Shown: positions 32,444 through 41,193, numbered from the stretch's first letter. The stretch: DNA of 64,000 nt from Thiobacillus denitrificans ATCC 25259 (GCF_000012745.1 NC_007404.1:1054001-1118000), one strand, 5' to 3'. The notes: a model not told the origin generated them from the sequence alone. Numbers and translations are program-made.

Positions 32444-33906
32444 GAAGAGCAGCTTACTTCGATCCTTTTCGCCCAGTCCGGCGGCTCGGCCGCGTAAGCC
32501 TCGAACGCCGGCTGTTCGTCGAAGGGACGGGCGAGCAGACGATGCAGGCGCTCGACTTCGCTGTAGTCGCGCAGATCGGCGGCCCGGCGAATCGCGTTCT
32601 CCGCGAGGTAGTTGCGCAGGATGTATTTCGGATTGCGTGTGCGCATCGTGGCGGCGCGTTCGGCGTCAGGCTGGCCGTGCTGCCGCAAGGCCGCGCCGTA
32701 GCGCACGGCCCAGGCGTCGAACGCGGCGCGGTCGAGGAAGAGATCGCGCAGCGGTGCGTTGCCCGCATCCGCCTGGCTGTCGAAAGCGCACAGTTTGCGC
32801 AGGAAGATCGTGTAGTCGACGCGATTGCCGGCCAGCAGCTGTAGCGCGTCCGTGATCAAGGGCACGGTGTCGTCGCCCGGTGCGAGGCCGAACTTGGCGG
32901 CCATCCGTGCAAGGTAGGCGCGGCCGAAGGCCTGCGGGTACTCGCTGATCGCCTGCGACGCGGTCTCGACCGACATCAGCGGCACAAGCGCCTGCGCGAG
33001 CTTGGTGAGATTCCACGCGGCGACGTCTGGCTGCTGGTCGAAGGCGTAGCGCCCGCCGGTGTCCGAATGATTGCAGACGAAGCCGGGGTCGAAGGCGTCG
33101 AGAAAGCCGAAAGGGCCGTAGTCGAGCGTGAGGCCGAGAATCGACATGTTGTCGGTGTTCATCACGCCGTGCGAGAAGCCGACCGCCTGCCATTGCGCCA
33201 TGAGTTCGGCCGTGCGCAGCGAAACCTGGCGCAGGAACTCGGGGTAGGGGTCGGCGAGCGTCTTGAGTTCGGGGTAGTAGCGCGCGATGACGTAATCGGC
33301 GAGATGCCGGATCGGCTCGACCTGGTTGCGGTAGTAGAACACCTCGAACGAGCCGAAGCGCACGAAGCTCGGGGCGAGCCGCGTGACGAGTGCAGCGGTC
33401 TCCTCGTCCTCGCGGTAGACCGGGTGGTCGCTGCCGACGACCGCGAGTGCGCGCGTGGTCGGAATGTCGAGCGCGTGCATCGCCTCGGAGCAGAGAAATT
33501 CGCGGATGCTCGAGCGCAGCACCGCACGCCCGTCGCCGCCGCGCGAATAGGGGGTGCGCCCGGCGCCCTTGAGCTGGATCTCCCAACCCTCGCCGGCGCG
33601 GTTCCTGACTTCGCCCAGGAGGATCGCGCGGCCGTCGCCGAGCTGCGGCACGTAATGGCCGAACTGGTGGCCGGCGTAGAGTGCGGCGATGGCGTCCATG
33701 CCGGGCAGCAGGCGATTGCCGGCGAGCGTCTCGATCGTTTCGGGCCGCTTCAGTTCAGTTGCGTCGAGATCGAGCAGCGACAGTGCCTCGGGGCTGTAGC
33801 AGACGAGATAGGGATCGGGCACCGGTGTCGGGCAGACGCGCGCGTAATAGGTCTCGGGCAGACGGGCGAAGCCGTTGTCGAAGGTGAGCGATTCAAGCGT
33901 GGCCAT
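32440..33906 (-). CDS. selO: Protein adenylyltransferase SelO (YdiU)
   Basis: This pseudokinase-fold enzyme transfers AMP from ATP to hydroxyl side chains and is linked to redox stress. The 488-residue product shows YAGHQFGHYVPQLGDGRAI, QLKGAGRTPYSRGGDGRAVL and GVMNTDNMSILG, and ends VSCSS. The cysteine three residues from the end is where eukaryotic SelO carries selenocysteine. The ATG at 33906 is preferred over TTG two codons upstream. It lies 73 nt downstream of egtD and overlaps the lipoprotein gene by 4 nt. Confidence 0.93.
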   Translation of the reverse strand: MATLESLTFDNGFARLPETYYARVCPTPVPDPYLVCYSPEALSLLDLDATELKRPETIETLAGNRLLPGMDAIAALYAGHQFGHYVPQLGDGRAILLGEVRNRAGEGWEIQLKGAGRTPYSRGGDGRAVLRSSIREFLCSEAMHALDIPTTRALAVVGSDHPVYREDEETAALVTRLAPSFVRFGSFEVFYYRNQVEPIRHLADYVIARYYPELKTLADPYPEFLRQVSLRTAELMAQWQAVGFSHGVMNTDNMSILGLTLDYGPFGFLDAFDPGFVCNHSDTGGRYAFDQQPDVAAWNLTKLAQALVPLMSVETASQAISEYPQAFGRAYLARMAAKFGLAPGDDTVPLITDALQLLAGNRVDYTIFLRKLCAFDSQADAGNAPLRDLFLDRAAFDAWAVRYGAALRQHGQPDAERAATMRTRNPKYILRNYLAENAIRRAADLRDYSEVERLHRLLARPFDEQPAFEAYAAEPPDWAKRIEVSCSS

Positions 33907-33979
33907 GCGCAAATTCTACGGGCTCGCGGCGCGGACCCGACCCGGCCGACGAAGGGGATAAACGCGGCGAGACTCGGCG

Positions 33980-34936
33980 TCAGCCGGTTTCGCATGCGCC
34001 ATACAACTGCACCGCGAAGCCCTCGTGCTCCCAGTGCCGCGCGCATTGCCAGCCTGCGGATTCGGCCAGCGCCGCGAATTCGTCGCCGCGGTATTTGTAC
34101 GAATGCTCGGTATGCAGCGTCTCGCCGAGCGCGAAGCGGAAGGATTCGCCCGCGACCCGCACCGTCTGTTCCGCGAGGCTGACGAGATGCATCTCGACGC
34201 GGCCGCGCACGGGCTGATAGAACGCATAGTGGCGAAAGCGCGCGAGGTCGAAATCGGCGTCGAGTTCGCGATTGAGCCGCGTCAGCAGGTTGAGGTTGAA
34301 CGCGGCGGTCATCCCGGCCGCGTCGTTGTACGCTGCGTGCAGCCGCAGCGGATCCTTCTTCAGGTCGAAACCGATGAGCAGCCGTCCCTGCCGGCCAGCC
34401 AAGTCGCGGAAGCGCGCGAGCAGGGCCTTCACGGCTTCCGGTTCGAAATTCCCGATGCTCGAGCCCGGGTAGTAGACGAGCCGCCGCCCCGAAGGGAGCC
34501 ACCGGGCGGCCGCTTCGAGATCGCGCAGAAAATCCATCGACAAGGCGGACACGGCGAGCCCGGGATGGTCGCGCGCGACGGCTTCGGCAGCCGCCGCCAG
34601 GGGGGCGCCGGCGATGTCGATGACGACGAGGCTCTTCGGATGCAGCGCACCAAGCAGCTGCCTCACCTTGACGCAGTCCCCTGCGCCGGGCTCGATGATG
34701 CAGTCGACTTCGCCCACGGCGTCGGCGATCTCGGGCAGATGGGCCGCCATGAGACTTTGCTCGGTGCGGCACAGCGTGTATTCGGGCTGTGCGCAGATCG
34801 CGTCGAACAGTCGGCAGCCGGCGGCATCGTAGAAATATTTCGGCGGAATTGCCTTCGGATGCGCGGCAAGTCCCGCGAGGACCTCGCCGCGCACGTCGTC
34901 GTGGGCGGCGGGATAGTCCTGGAAGGCGAAGGCCAC
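33980..34936 (-). CDS. egtD: L-histidine N-alpha-methyltransferase (hercynine synthase)
   Basis: This SAM-dependent enzyme trimethylates histidine to hercynine, the first step towards ergothioneine or selenoneine. The 318-residue product has the SAM loop EPGAGDCVKVRQLL and the family motifs YYPGSSIGNFEP and LIGFDLKKDPLRLHAAYND. The start is GTG at 34936, whose first base is the last base of the selD stop (1-nt overlap), so it is coupled to selD. The next gene is selO. Confidence 0.93.
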   Translation of the reverse strand: MAFAFQDYPAAHDDVRGEVLAGLAAHPKAIPPKYFYDAAGCRLFDAICAQPEYTLCRTEQSLMAAHLPEIADAVGEVDCIIEPGAGDCVKVRQLLGALHPKSLVVIDIAGAPLAAAAEAVARDHPGLAVSALSMDFLRDLEAAARWLPSGRRLVYYPGSSIGNFEPEAVKALLARFRDLAGRQGRLLIGFDLKKDPLRLHAAYNDAAGMTAAFNLNLLTRLNRELDADFDLARFRHYAFYQPVRGRVEMHLVSLAEQTVRVAGESFRFALGETLHTEHSYKYRGDEFAALAESAGWQCARHWEHEGFAVQLYGACETG

Positions 34937-36003
34937 TAGGGGCGGACCGTGACCCGGCTGCCGGCGCCGAGGCGGCCGATTTCCGCAGCGTCCGCGAAGC
35001 CGTGGCGATGAAAGATATCGAGCACGGTGTCGCGCGCAGCGGGATCGCAGCTCACGAGCAGTCCGCCGCTCGTCTGCGGGTCGGTGAGCAATGCGCGTTG
35101 CCACTCGGGCATGGCGTCGGGCAACACGACTTCGCCGCCGTAGCTCGCCCAGTTGCGTGCGCTCGCGCCTGTGACGTGGCCACCTTGCGCCAGCTCGCCG
35201 ACGCCCGGCAACAGCGGCAGACGACCGAGTTCGACCTCGGCCGACAACCCCGACGCCCGCGTGATCTCGAGCAGATGGCCGAGCAGGCCGAAGCCCGTGA
35301 TGTCGGTCATCGCATGAACGCCGGCGGCGTCCGCGAGTTCGCCGCCCGGGGTATTCAGCTGCGTCGTCGCGGCGATCATTGCCGCATACTGGGCGTCGCT
35401 CAGCAGGCCTTTTTTCAGCGCCGCGCTGTAGACACCGACGCCAAGCGGCTTGCCGAGGACCAGGCTGTCGCCCGCGCGGCCGCCCGCGTTCTGCTTGACC
35501 CTGCGCGGGTTCACTACGCCGATGCCCACCAGACCATAGATCGGCTCCGGTGCGTCGATCGAGTGGCCGCCGGCGATCGGCACGCCTGCGGCTTTGCAGA
35601 CCGCTTCGCCGCCGGCGAGAATCTGCCGGATCACCTCGTTCGGCAGCCTGCCGATCGGCATGCCGACGATCGCGAGCGCAAAAAGCGGCCGCCCGCCCAT
35701 GGCGTAGACGTCGGAGAGCGCGTTGGTCGCGGCGATCCGTCCGAACTCGAAGGGGTCGTCGACGATGGGCATGAAGAAGTCGGTCGTCGCGACGATCGCC
35801 TGCTCGTCGTTGAGCTTGTAGACCGCCGCGTCGTCGCCGTGCTCGATCCCGACGAGCAGATCGGGGTAGGCGGCCGCCACGTGCGAGGAGAAGGGTGTGT
35901 CGGCGAGGATGTCGCGCAGCACGGCCGGGGCGATCTTGCAGCCGCAGCCGCCGCCGTGCGAGAACTGGGTGAGACGGATCGGAAGAGCGGTGGTGTCGTT
36001 CAT
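34936..36003 (-). CDS. selD: Selenide, water dikinase (selenophosphate synthase)
   Basis: This enzyme makes selenophosphate from selenide and ATP. The 355-residue product has the catalytic cysteine and lysine in GGGCGCKIAP (residues about 18-27), the ATP/metal motif GIEHGDDAAVYKL and the family segment MGGRPLFALAIVGMP. No selA/selB or selenouridine synthase lies in the window. Instead it is fused by a 1-nt overlap to egtD and is divergent from an EgtB/SenA homologue, which suggests that its product goes to selenoneine. By function it could be called senC. Confidence 0.92.
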   Translation of the reverse strand: MNDTTALPIRLTQFSHGGGCGCKIAPAVLRDILADTPFSSHVAAAYPDLLVGIEHGDDAAVYKLNDEQAIVATTDFFMPIVDDPFEFGRIAATNALSDVYAMGGRPLFALAIVGMPIGRLPNEVIRQILAGGEAVCKAAGVPIAGGHSIDAPEPIYGLVGIGVVNPRRVKQNAGGRAGDSLVLGKPLGVGVYSAALKKGLLSDAQYAAMIAATTQLNTPGGELADAAGVHAMTDITGFGLLGHLLEITRASGLSAEVELGRLPLLPGVGELAQGGHVTGASARNWASYGGEVVLPDAMPEWQRALLTDPQTSGGLLVSCDPAARDTVLDIFHRHGFADAAEIGRLGAGSRVTVRP

Positions 36004-36059
36004 GTTCGGGTCTGTGAGAAGTGGGCGCCGCACGCATGGGCTAAAGTGTTTTATACAAC

Positions 36060-37220
36060 ATGAACGCAACTCGACCTATCAGCGGCTACCGCGCCGATCA
36101 ACTCGTCGCCCGCCTCGCCGAGGCGCGCGGGCGCCTGCAAAGCCTGATCGATCGCCTGCCGGAAAACAACGGCTGGCTCGGACCCAAGGCGCCGCACCTC
36201 AATCCGCCGCTGTGGGAATACGGGCACATCGTCTGGTTCCAGGAGCGCTGGTGTCTGCGCGAGGGCGCGGACGGCGGCCGGGCCGAAAGTCTTCTGCCCG
36301 GCGCCGACGCGCTCTACGACTCGTCGAGCGTCGCCCACGACACGCGCTGGGACCTCGCGCTGCCCGCGCCCGAGGCCGTCGACGCCTATGCGGCGCGCGT
36401 CGCCGACGCCGTGGCGGCGCGCCTTCACACCGCGCTCGACGACCGGCTCGCGTATTTCGCCGAACTGAGCCTCTATCACGAACTCATGCACGTCGAGGCG
36501 TGGTGGATGGCCTTCCAGAACCTCGGCTACGCGCCGCCGGCGTCGCTCGAACGCGTGGCGCGCACACCCTCGCGTCGCCTCGCGTTCGCCGGCGGCGAGA
36601 TCGATCTCGGCAGCAGTGCCGACGCCGGCTTCATTTTCGACAACGAAAAGTGGCGTCATCCGGCGGCGTACGCCGCGTTCGACATCGACGCGTCGCCGGT
36701 CGGCGAAGCCGAGTTCGCCGAATTCGTCGACACCGGCGGCTACCAGCAGCGTGCGCTATGGACCGACGAGGGATGGCAGTGGCGCGCTGCGAATGGCGCG
36801 CAGCATCCCATGTACTGGCGGCCCGCGGACGGAACTTGGGAGGTCCGCCGCTTCGAGCGCTGGACGCCGCTCGCGGCGGACCTCGCGATGCTGCACGTCA
36901 ACCGCTTCGAGGCCGAGGCCTACGCGGCATGGCGCGGGCGGGCGCTGCCGACCGCGGCGCAGTGGGTCCGCGCCGGGCAGTATCCGGGGTTTCGCTCGGG
37001 CGATGCCTGGGAGTGGCTGCGCGATCCGTTCACGCCGTATCCGGGCTTCGCACCCGACCCCTATCGCGACTACTCGCAGCCCTGGTTCGATACGCACTGG
37101 GAATTGCGCGGCGGCGGCCCGTTGACCGACGCCGCGCTCAAGCGACCCGGGTTTCGCAATTTCTATCTGCCGCACCGCCGCGATCCTTACGCCGGGTTTC
37201 GCACCGCGAGCGCCGAGTAG
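36060..37220 (+). CDS. EgtB/SenA family sulfoxide or selenoneine synthase
   Basis: This non-haem iron enzyme joins hercynine to a sulfur or selenium donor. The 386-residue product has an N-terminal DinB-like domain with iron ligands H56 (EYGHIVWF) and the HX3HXE motif H140-H144-E146, then a formylglycine-generating-enzyme-like domain ending GFRNFYLPHRRDPYAGFR. EgtB uses glutathione-type or cysteine donors; SenA uses a selenosugar. With selD and egtD divergent 56 nt away, SenA is the more likely role, but no senB is present here. The start has no clear ribosome binding site. Confidence 0.85.
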   Translation: MNATRPISGYRADQLVARLAEARGRLQSLIDRLPENNGWLGPKAPHLNPPLWEYGHIVWFQERWCLREGADGGRAESLLPGADALYDSSSVAHDTRWDLALPAPEAVDAYAARVADAVAARLHTALDDRLAYFAELSLYHELMHVEAWWMAFQNLGYAPPASLERVARTPSRRLAFAGGEIDLGSSADAGFIFDNEKWRHPAAYAAFDIDASPVGEAEFAEFVDTGGYQQRALWTDEGWQWRAANGAQHPMYWRPADGTWEVRRFERWTPLAADLAMLHVNRFEAEAYAAWRGRALPTAAQWVRAGQYPGFRSGDAWEWLRDPFTPYPGFAPDPYRDYSQPWFDTHWELRGGGPLTDAALKRPGFRNFYLPHRRDPYAGFRTASAE

Positions 37221-37224
37221 GCGA

Positions 37225-38208
37225 CTAACCGCCGGTCATCGACATGAAGCGCACGAGCTTGTGCGGCGCCTCGCGGAATTCGTGGCGTTCGGGCTTGAGG
37301 TTGATTGCCTCGACGATCGCCGCGTCGAGCTCGGCGTCCGAACAGCCGTCGCGCAGAAGCGGGCGGAACTCGAATTTCTCGTCCTGCCCGAGGCACATGT
37401 ATGCCGTGCCGTCGACCGCGATGCGGATGCGGTTGCAGCTTTCGCAGAAATGCTGCGAGATCGGCGTGATGAAGCCGACGTTGAAGCCGCCGTCGGCAGT
37501 GCCGAGATAACGCGCAGGCCCGCCGCCCGGCAGCGCGGTTTCGACGAGGCCGAAGCGTGCGCGCAGGCGTTCCTTTACCGGCTGCAGGTCCAGGTACTCG
37601 GTGTTGCGGCCGGTCGCACCCATCGGCATCGCCTCGATGAGGCGCAGGACGAAGCCGCGGTCCATGCAGAAGGCGACCATCTCGTCGATTTCGTCGTCGT
37701 TGCTGCCGCGCATCGCGACCATGTTGAGCTTGATCGGCGCAAAGCCCGCTTCCTGCGCCGCGGCAAGGCCCGTCATCACCTTTGCCAGCACGTCGCGGCC
37801 GTTGATCCGCTCGACCCGTGCCTGCTGCAGCGAATCGAGGCTGACGTTCAGACGCGTCACGCCCGCGGCCTTCAGCGCGGCGGCGTGCCTGTCGAGCTGG
37901 GTCGCGTTGGTGGAAAGCGAGAGGTCCTCGATCCCGGGCAGGGACGCGATGCGCCGCGCGAGTCCGCTGATGTCGCGGCGCAGCAGGGGCTCGCCGCCGG
38001 TCAGGCGCACGCGGCGCACGCCGAGCCGGGCAAATGCGCCGAGCAGACGCTCGATCTCGTCGAAGTCGAGCCAGTCGGCGGGCTCCTCGAAACCCTTGAA
38101 GCCCTCGGGCATGCAGTAGCTGCAGCGCAGGTCGCAGCGGTCGGTCACGGAAAGCCGCACATAATCGATGTGGCGGCCAAACTGGTCGACGAGGGCGGGC
38201 GCGTTCAT
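37225..38208 (-). CDS. moaA: GTP 3',8-cyclase
   Basis: This radical SAM enzyme carries out the first step of molybdenum cofactor synthesis. The 327-residue product has CDLRCSYC for the SAM cluster, the C-terminal cluster cysteines in FCESCNRIRI and AYMCLG, and the conserved GG end (SMTGG). The start ATG at 38208 follows from family length; the frame is open far upstream. It is divergent from mobB across 69 nt that hold a ModE-like box, and convergent with the EgtB/SenA gene (4-nt gap). Confidence 0.96.
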   Translation of the reverse strand: MNAPALVDQFGRHIDYVRLSVTDRCDLRCSYCMPEGFKGFEEPADWLDFDEIERLLGAFARLGVRRVRLTGGEPLLRRDISGLARRIASLPGIEDLSLSTNATQLDRHAAALKAAGVTRLNVSLDSLQQARVERINGRDVLAKVMTGLAAAQEAGFAPIKLNMVAMRGSNDDEIDEMVAFCMDRGFVLRLIEAMPMGATGRNTEYLDLQPVKERLRARFGLVETALPGGGPARYLGTADGGFNVGFITPISQHFCESCNRIRIAVDGTAYMCLGQDEKFEFRPLLRDGCSDAELDAAIVEAINLKPERHEFREAPHKLVRFMSMTGG

Positions 38209-38230
38209 AGCTGGTGATTGGCAACGACGG

Positions 38231-38252
38231 GTTATATATGAAAAAATATAAC
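38231..38252. promoter_or_regulatory. ModE-type operator between moaA and mobB
   Basis: GTTATAT (38231-38237) and ATATAAC (38246-38252) are perfect inverted arms 8 bp apart, the same 7-8-7 layout as the E. coli ModE site before modA. It lies 23 nt from the moaA start and 25 nt from the mobB start, so binding should affect both directions. Confidence 0.75.
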
Positions 38253-38277
38253 CCTCTTCCTTTCCGATGGCAACGGC

Positions 38278-38778
38278 ATGAAAGTCTTCGGCATCGCCGG
38301 CTACAGCGGTAGCGGAAAAACCACGCTCGTCGAGCGCGTCCTGCCGGCCTTGTCCGCGCGCGGCCTGCGCGTCGGGGTGATCAAGCACACGCATCACGAT
38401 TTCGACATCGACCAGCCGGGCAAGGACAGCTGGCGTGCCCGTGAAGCCGGGGCGGCGGCGGTGTTGCTCGCGTCGGATCACCGCACCGCGCTGCTGACGG
38501 AGCACCGCGACGCGCCGCCGGCGCTCGATGCGCTGCTCGCCCGACTGCGCCACTGCGATCTCGTGTTGGTCGAAGGCTACAAGCGCGAGCCGATTCCGAA
38601 GCTCGAAGTGCATCGCGCGCAGACCGGGCGTCCATGGCTATTTCCAGACGACGCGAATATTCTCGCAGTCGCGTCCGACGTCGACCCGCCGCGCGCTTTT
38701 CCCCGCATCGACATCGATTCGATTTCCCAACTCACCGACTTCATCCTGAACCATGCTCTCAGCCGACCAACTGCTTGA
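38278..38778 (+). CDS. mobB: Molybdopterin-guanine dinucleotide biosynthesis adapter MobB
   Basis: The 166-residue GTP-binding protein has the P-loop GYSGSGKTT at residues 6-14 and the family segment KHTHHDFDIDQPGKDS. It assists MobA in adding GMP to the cofactor. It begins an overlapping run mobB-moeA-moaD-moaE (26-nt overlap with moeA). Confidence 0.94.
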   Translation: MKVFGIAGYSGSGKTTLVERVLPALSARGLRVGVIKHTHHDFDIDQPGKDSWRAREAGAAAVLLASDHRTALLTEHRDAPPALDALLARLRHCDLVLVEGYKREPIPKLEVHRAQTGRPWLFPDDANILAVASDVDPPRAFPRIDIDSISQLTDFILNHALSRPTA

Positions 38779-39946
38779 TGCCTTGCTCGAACGCGCGCGC
38801 CCGCTCGCGGCGACCGCCGTGGTACCCGTCGCCAACGCACTCGGGCGCGTCCTCGCCGCGCCCTTGACCTCCGCGATCACCGTGCCGCCCGCGGACAACA
38901 GCGCCATGGACGGCTACGCGGTTCGCACCGCGGATGTCGCGGCGCCCGGCGCGACCCTGCCGGTGACGCAGCGCATCCTCGCCGGCGCGGTCGGCGAGGC
39001 GCTGCGCCCCGGGACCGCCGCCCGCATCTTCACCGGCGCACCGGTTCCCGCGGGTGCCGACGCCGTGCTGATGCAGGAAGACTGCAACGTTGCCGGGGAC
39101 GAGGTCGTCGTCAACGCGATGCCGCGGCAGGGCGAGAACATCCGCCGCGCCGGCGAGGACATCGTGGCGGGGGCCGAGGTGCTTGCCGCCGGAACGCGCA
39201 TCGGCGCGGCCGAAATGGGTCTGGCGGCGTCGGTCGGCGCCGCGGAGCTGGCCGTGTTTCGCCGGCTCAAGGTCGCGTGCTTCTTCACCGGCGACGAACT
39301 CGTCACGCCGGGCACGCCGCTGCGGCCGGGGCAGATCTACAACTCGAACCGCTATACGCTGACCGGGCTCGTGCAGGGGCTCGGCTGCGAACTCATCGAC
39401 CTCGGCATCGTGCCTGATACCCTGGAAGCGACCGAGGCCGCGCTCGAAGGCGCGGCGAGCGTCGCCGACGTCGTCATCACGAGCGGCGGGGTGTCGGTCG
39501 GCGAGGCCGACTACGTCAAGGCGGCCGTCGACAGGCTCGGCCGCGTGGAAATGTGGAAAGTCGCGATGAAACCCGGCAAGCCGCTCGTCTACGGACGCGT
39601 GAACGATACCGATTTCATCGGCCTCCCCGGCAATCCCGTCTCGGCCTTCGTGACCTTCTGTCTCTTCGTGCGTCCCTTCCTGCTCAAGCGCATGGGCGCC
39701 GGCGACGTGCTCTACCGCGCTTTCAGCGTGCCCGCCGGGTTCACCTGGGCCAAGCCCGGCACGCGGCGTGAATTCCTGCGCGCGCAGCTGCAGCACGACG
39801 GGCGGCTCGCGCTCTTCGCGAACCAGAGTTCGGGCGTCCTCACGTCCTGTGCGTGGGCCCACGGTCTCGTCGATGTGGCGATCGGGCAGACCGTGGCGCC
39901 GGGCGATCTCGTGCGTTTCATCCCGTTCTCGGAGCTCCTCGCATGA
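38753..39946 (+). CDS. moeA: Molybdopterin molybdenumtransferase
   Basis: This enzyme inserts molybdate into adenylated molybdopterin. The 397-residue product has PPADNSAMDGYAV, GRNxR-like GENIRRAGED, TSGGVSVGEADYVK and KPGKPLVYG, all typical of MoeA. It overlaps mobB by 26 nt and moaD by 4 nt. Confidence 0.97.
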   Translation: MLSADQLLDALLERARPLAATAVVPVANALGRVLAAPLTSAITVPPADNSAMDGYAVRTADVAAPGATLPVTQRILAGAVGEALRPGTAARIFTGAPVPAGADAVLMQEDCNVAGDEVVVNAMPRQGENIRRAGEDIVAGAEVLAAGTRIGAAEMGLAASVGAAELAVFRRLKVACFFTGDELVTPGTPLRPGQIYNSNRYTLTGLVQGLGCELIDLGIVPDTLEATEAALEGAASVADVVITSGGVSVGEADYVKAAVDRLGRVEMWKVAMKPGKPLVYGRVNDTDFIGLPGNPVSAFVTFCLFVRPFLLKRMGAGDVLYRAFSVPAGFTWAKPGTRREFLRAQLQHDGRLALFANQSSGVLTSCAWAHGLVDVAIGQTVAPGDLVRFIPFSELLA

Positions 39947-40194
39947 TCGTCCGCCTGCTGTATTTCGCGCGCCTGCGCGAGCGCTTCGGCCTGGCCGAAG
40001 AAACGCTTGATGTCGCCGGGGGCAGCGTGGCCGATCTGATCGCGCAACTGCAGCGCCGCGGCGGGGTGTGGGCCGAAGAGCTCGGCGCAGGCCGGCCTTT
40101 CCGTGTCGCGGTCGATCAGGAAATCGTCGCGCTCGACGCGACGCTTGCGGAGGGCGCCGAAGTCGCGATCTTTCCGCCCGTGACCGGAGGCTAG
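39943..40194 (+). CDS. moaD: Molybdopterin synthase sulfur carrier subunit
   Basis: This 83-residue ubiquitin-fold protein ends in VTGG, the glycine pair that carries the thiocarboxylate. The ATG at 39943 overlaps the moeA stop (ATGA); longer starts lie inside moeA. Confidence 0.96.
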   Translation: MIVRLLYFARLRERFGLAEETLDVAGGSVADLIAQLQRRGGVWAEELGAGRPFRVAVDQEIVALDATLAEGAEVAIFPPVTGG

Positions 40195-40196
40195 CC

Positions 40197-40652
40197 ATGA
40201 AAATCGCGGTACAGAACGAAGCCTTCGATCTCGGCAGCGAAGTCGCGGCGCTGACGCACGGCCGGCGCGACGTCGGCGCGGTCGCGAGCTTCGTCGGACT
40301 CGCGCGCGACATCAACGAAGGCAGCGGCGTCGCCGCGATGACGCTCGAACATTACCCGGGCATGACCGAGAAGGCGCTCGCCGCGCTGGTCGACGAGGCC
40401 TGCGCGCGCTGGGCCTTGCTCGACGTGAGCGTGGTCCATCGCGTCGGGCGTCTGCTGCCGGGCGACCCGATCGTGCTCGTCGCGGTCGCGAGCGCCCACC
40501 GCGGTGAGGCGTTCGCCGCGTGCGAATTCATCATGGACGCGCTGAAGACGCGTGCGCCGTTCTGGAAGAAGGAAGAGACGCCGGACGGCGAGCGCTGGGT
40601 CGAGGCGCGCGCCAGCGACGAAGCCGCCGCCGGGCGCTGGGAGAAACGCTGA
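40197..40652 (+). CDS. moaE: Molybdopterin synthase catalytic subunit
   Basis: The 151-residue large subunit transfers sulfur from MoaD to cPMP. The segments VGAVASFVGLARDIN, HRVGRLLPGD, AHRGEAFAACEFIMD and the catalytic-lysine region FWKKEE are diagnostic. It starts 2 nt after moaD. moaC and mobA are not in the window. Confidence 0.96.
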   Translation: MKIAVQNEAFDLGSEVAALTHGRRDVGAVASFVGLARDINEGSGVAAMTLEHYPGMTEKALAALVDEACARWALLDVSVVHRVGRLLPGDPIVLVAVASAHRGEAFAACEFIMDALKTRAPFWKKEETPDGERWVEARASDEAAAGRWEKR

Positions 40653-40695
40653 GCGTCGCAGCCGGAGGCAGCGCGTAAGGGGTTCCCAGGGCCGC

Positions 40696-40724
40696 TTGAC
40701 ATTTGTTCTAACAAGAACTAAATT
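40696..40724 (+). promoter_or_regulatory. Promoter of the marR-b561-yceI operon
   Basis: A consensus -35 TTGACA (40696-40701), a 17-bp spacer and a TAAATT -10 (40719-40724) precede marR. The spacer carries the first operator palindrome. Confidence 0.75.
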
Positions 40725-40743
40725 TGGTTCTGGTTAGAACAAA
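40702..40743. promoter_or_regulatory. Double palindromic operator before marR
   Basis: GTTCT-N4-AGAAC occurs twice, at 40705-40718 and 40727-40740, 22 bp apart (two helical turns on one DNA face). The outermost arms TTTGTTCTAAC and GTTAGAACAAA form a larger perfect inverted repeat. One copy lies between -35 and -10, the other at the expected transcription start, a layout suited to repression by the MarR protein encoded 10 nt downstream. Confidence 0.78.
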
Positions 40744-40752
40744 TTAGCGCCC

Positions 40753-41193
40753 ATGCCCAAGCAACCCGAATTCCTGCCGACCCTGCGCGCCCTCGTCGAG
40801 TGCTACCAGGCGTTCGAGGCGTCGTCGGCCGCCGACATCCGTGCCGCGGGTCTGACGCCGCCGCAGTTCGACATCGTCGCGACGCTCGGCAACACGGCCG
40901 GCATGACGGCGACCGAGCTCGGCGAGAAAACCCTGATCACCAAGGGCACGCTGACCGGCATCGTCGACCGTCTGGTCGCACGCGGCTGGGTCGAGCGCGC
41001 CGCCCACGACAGCGACCGCCGCTGCCAGATCATCCGCCTGACCCAGGCCGGCGAGCGCCTTTTCAGCACGGTCTTTCCTGCGCACATGGACTACCTCGCG
41101 CAGCGCTTCGCCGGCACCGGCGCGGCCGACCATGCGCGCTGGCGCGAGGCCTTGCGCGGCCTCGAGCAGATCTTCCGCAAGGAGGCGTCATGA
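40753..41193 (+). CDS. MarR family transcriptional regulator
   Basis: The 146-residue winged-helix protein has LTPPQFDIVATLGNTAGMTA and the recognition-helix/wing region LITKGTLTGIVDRLVARGWVERAAHDSDRRCQ typical of MarR. No cysteine suggests thiol sensing by itself; the effector is unknown. It overlaps the cytochrome b561 gene by 4 nt (ATGA) and probably represses its own operon through the doubled operator. Confidence 0.92.
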   Translation: MPKQPEFLPTLRALVECYQAFEASSAADIRAAGLTPPQFDIVATLGNTAGMTATELGEKTLITKGTLTGIVDRLVARGWVERAAHDSDRRCQIIRLTQAGERLFSTVFPAHMDYLAQRFAGTGAADHARWREALRGLEQIFRKEAS

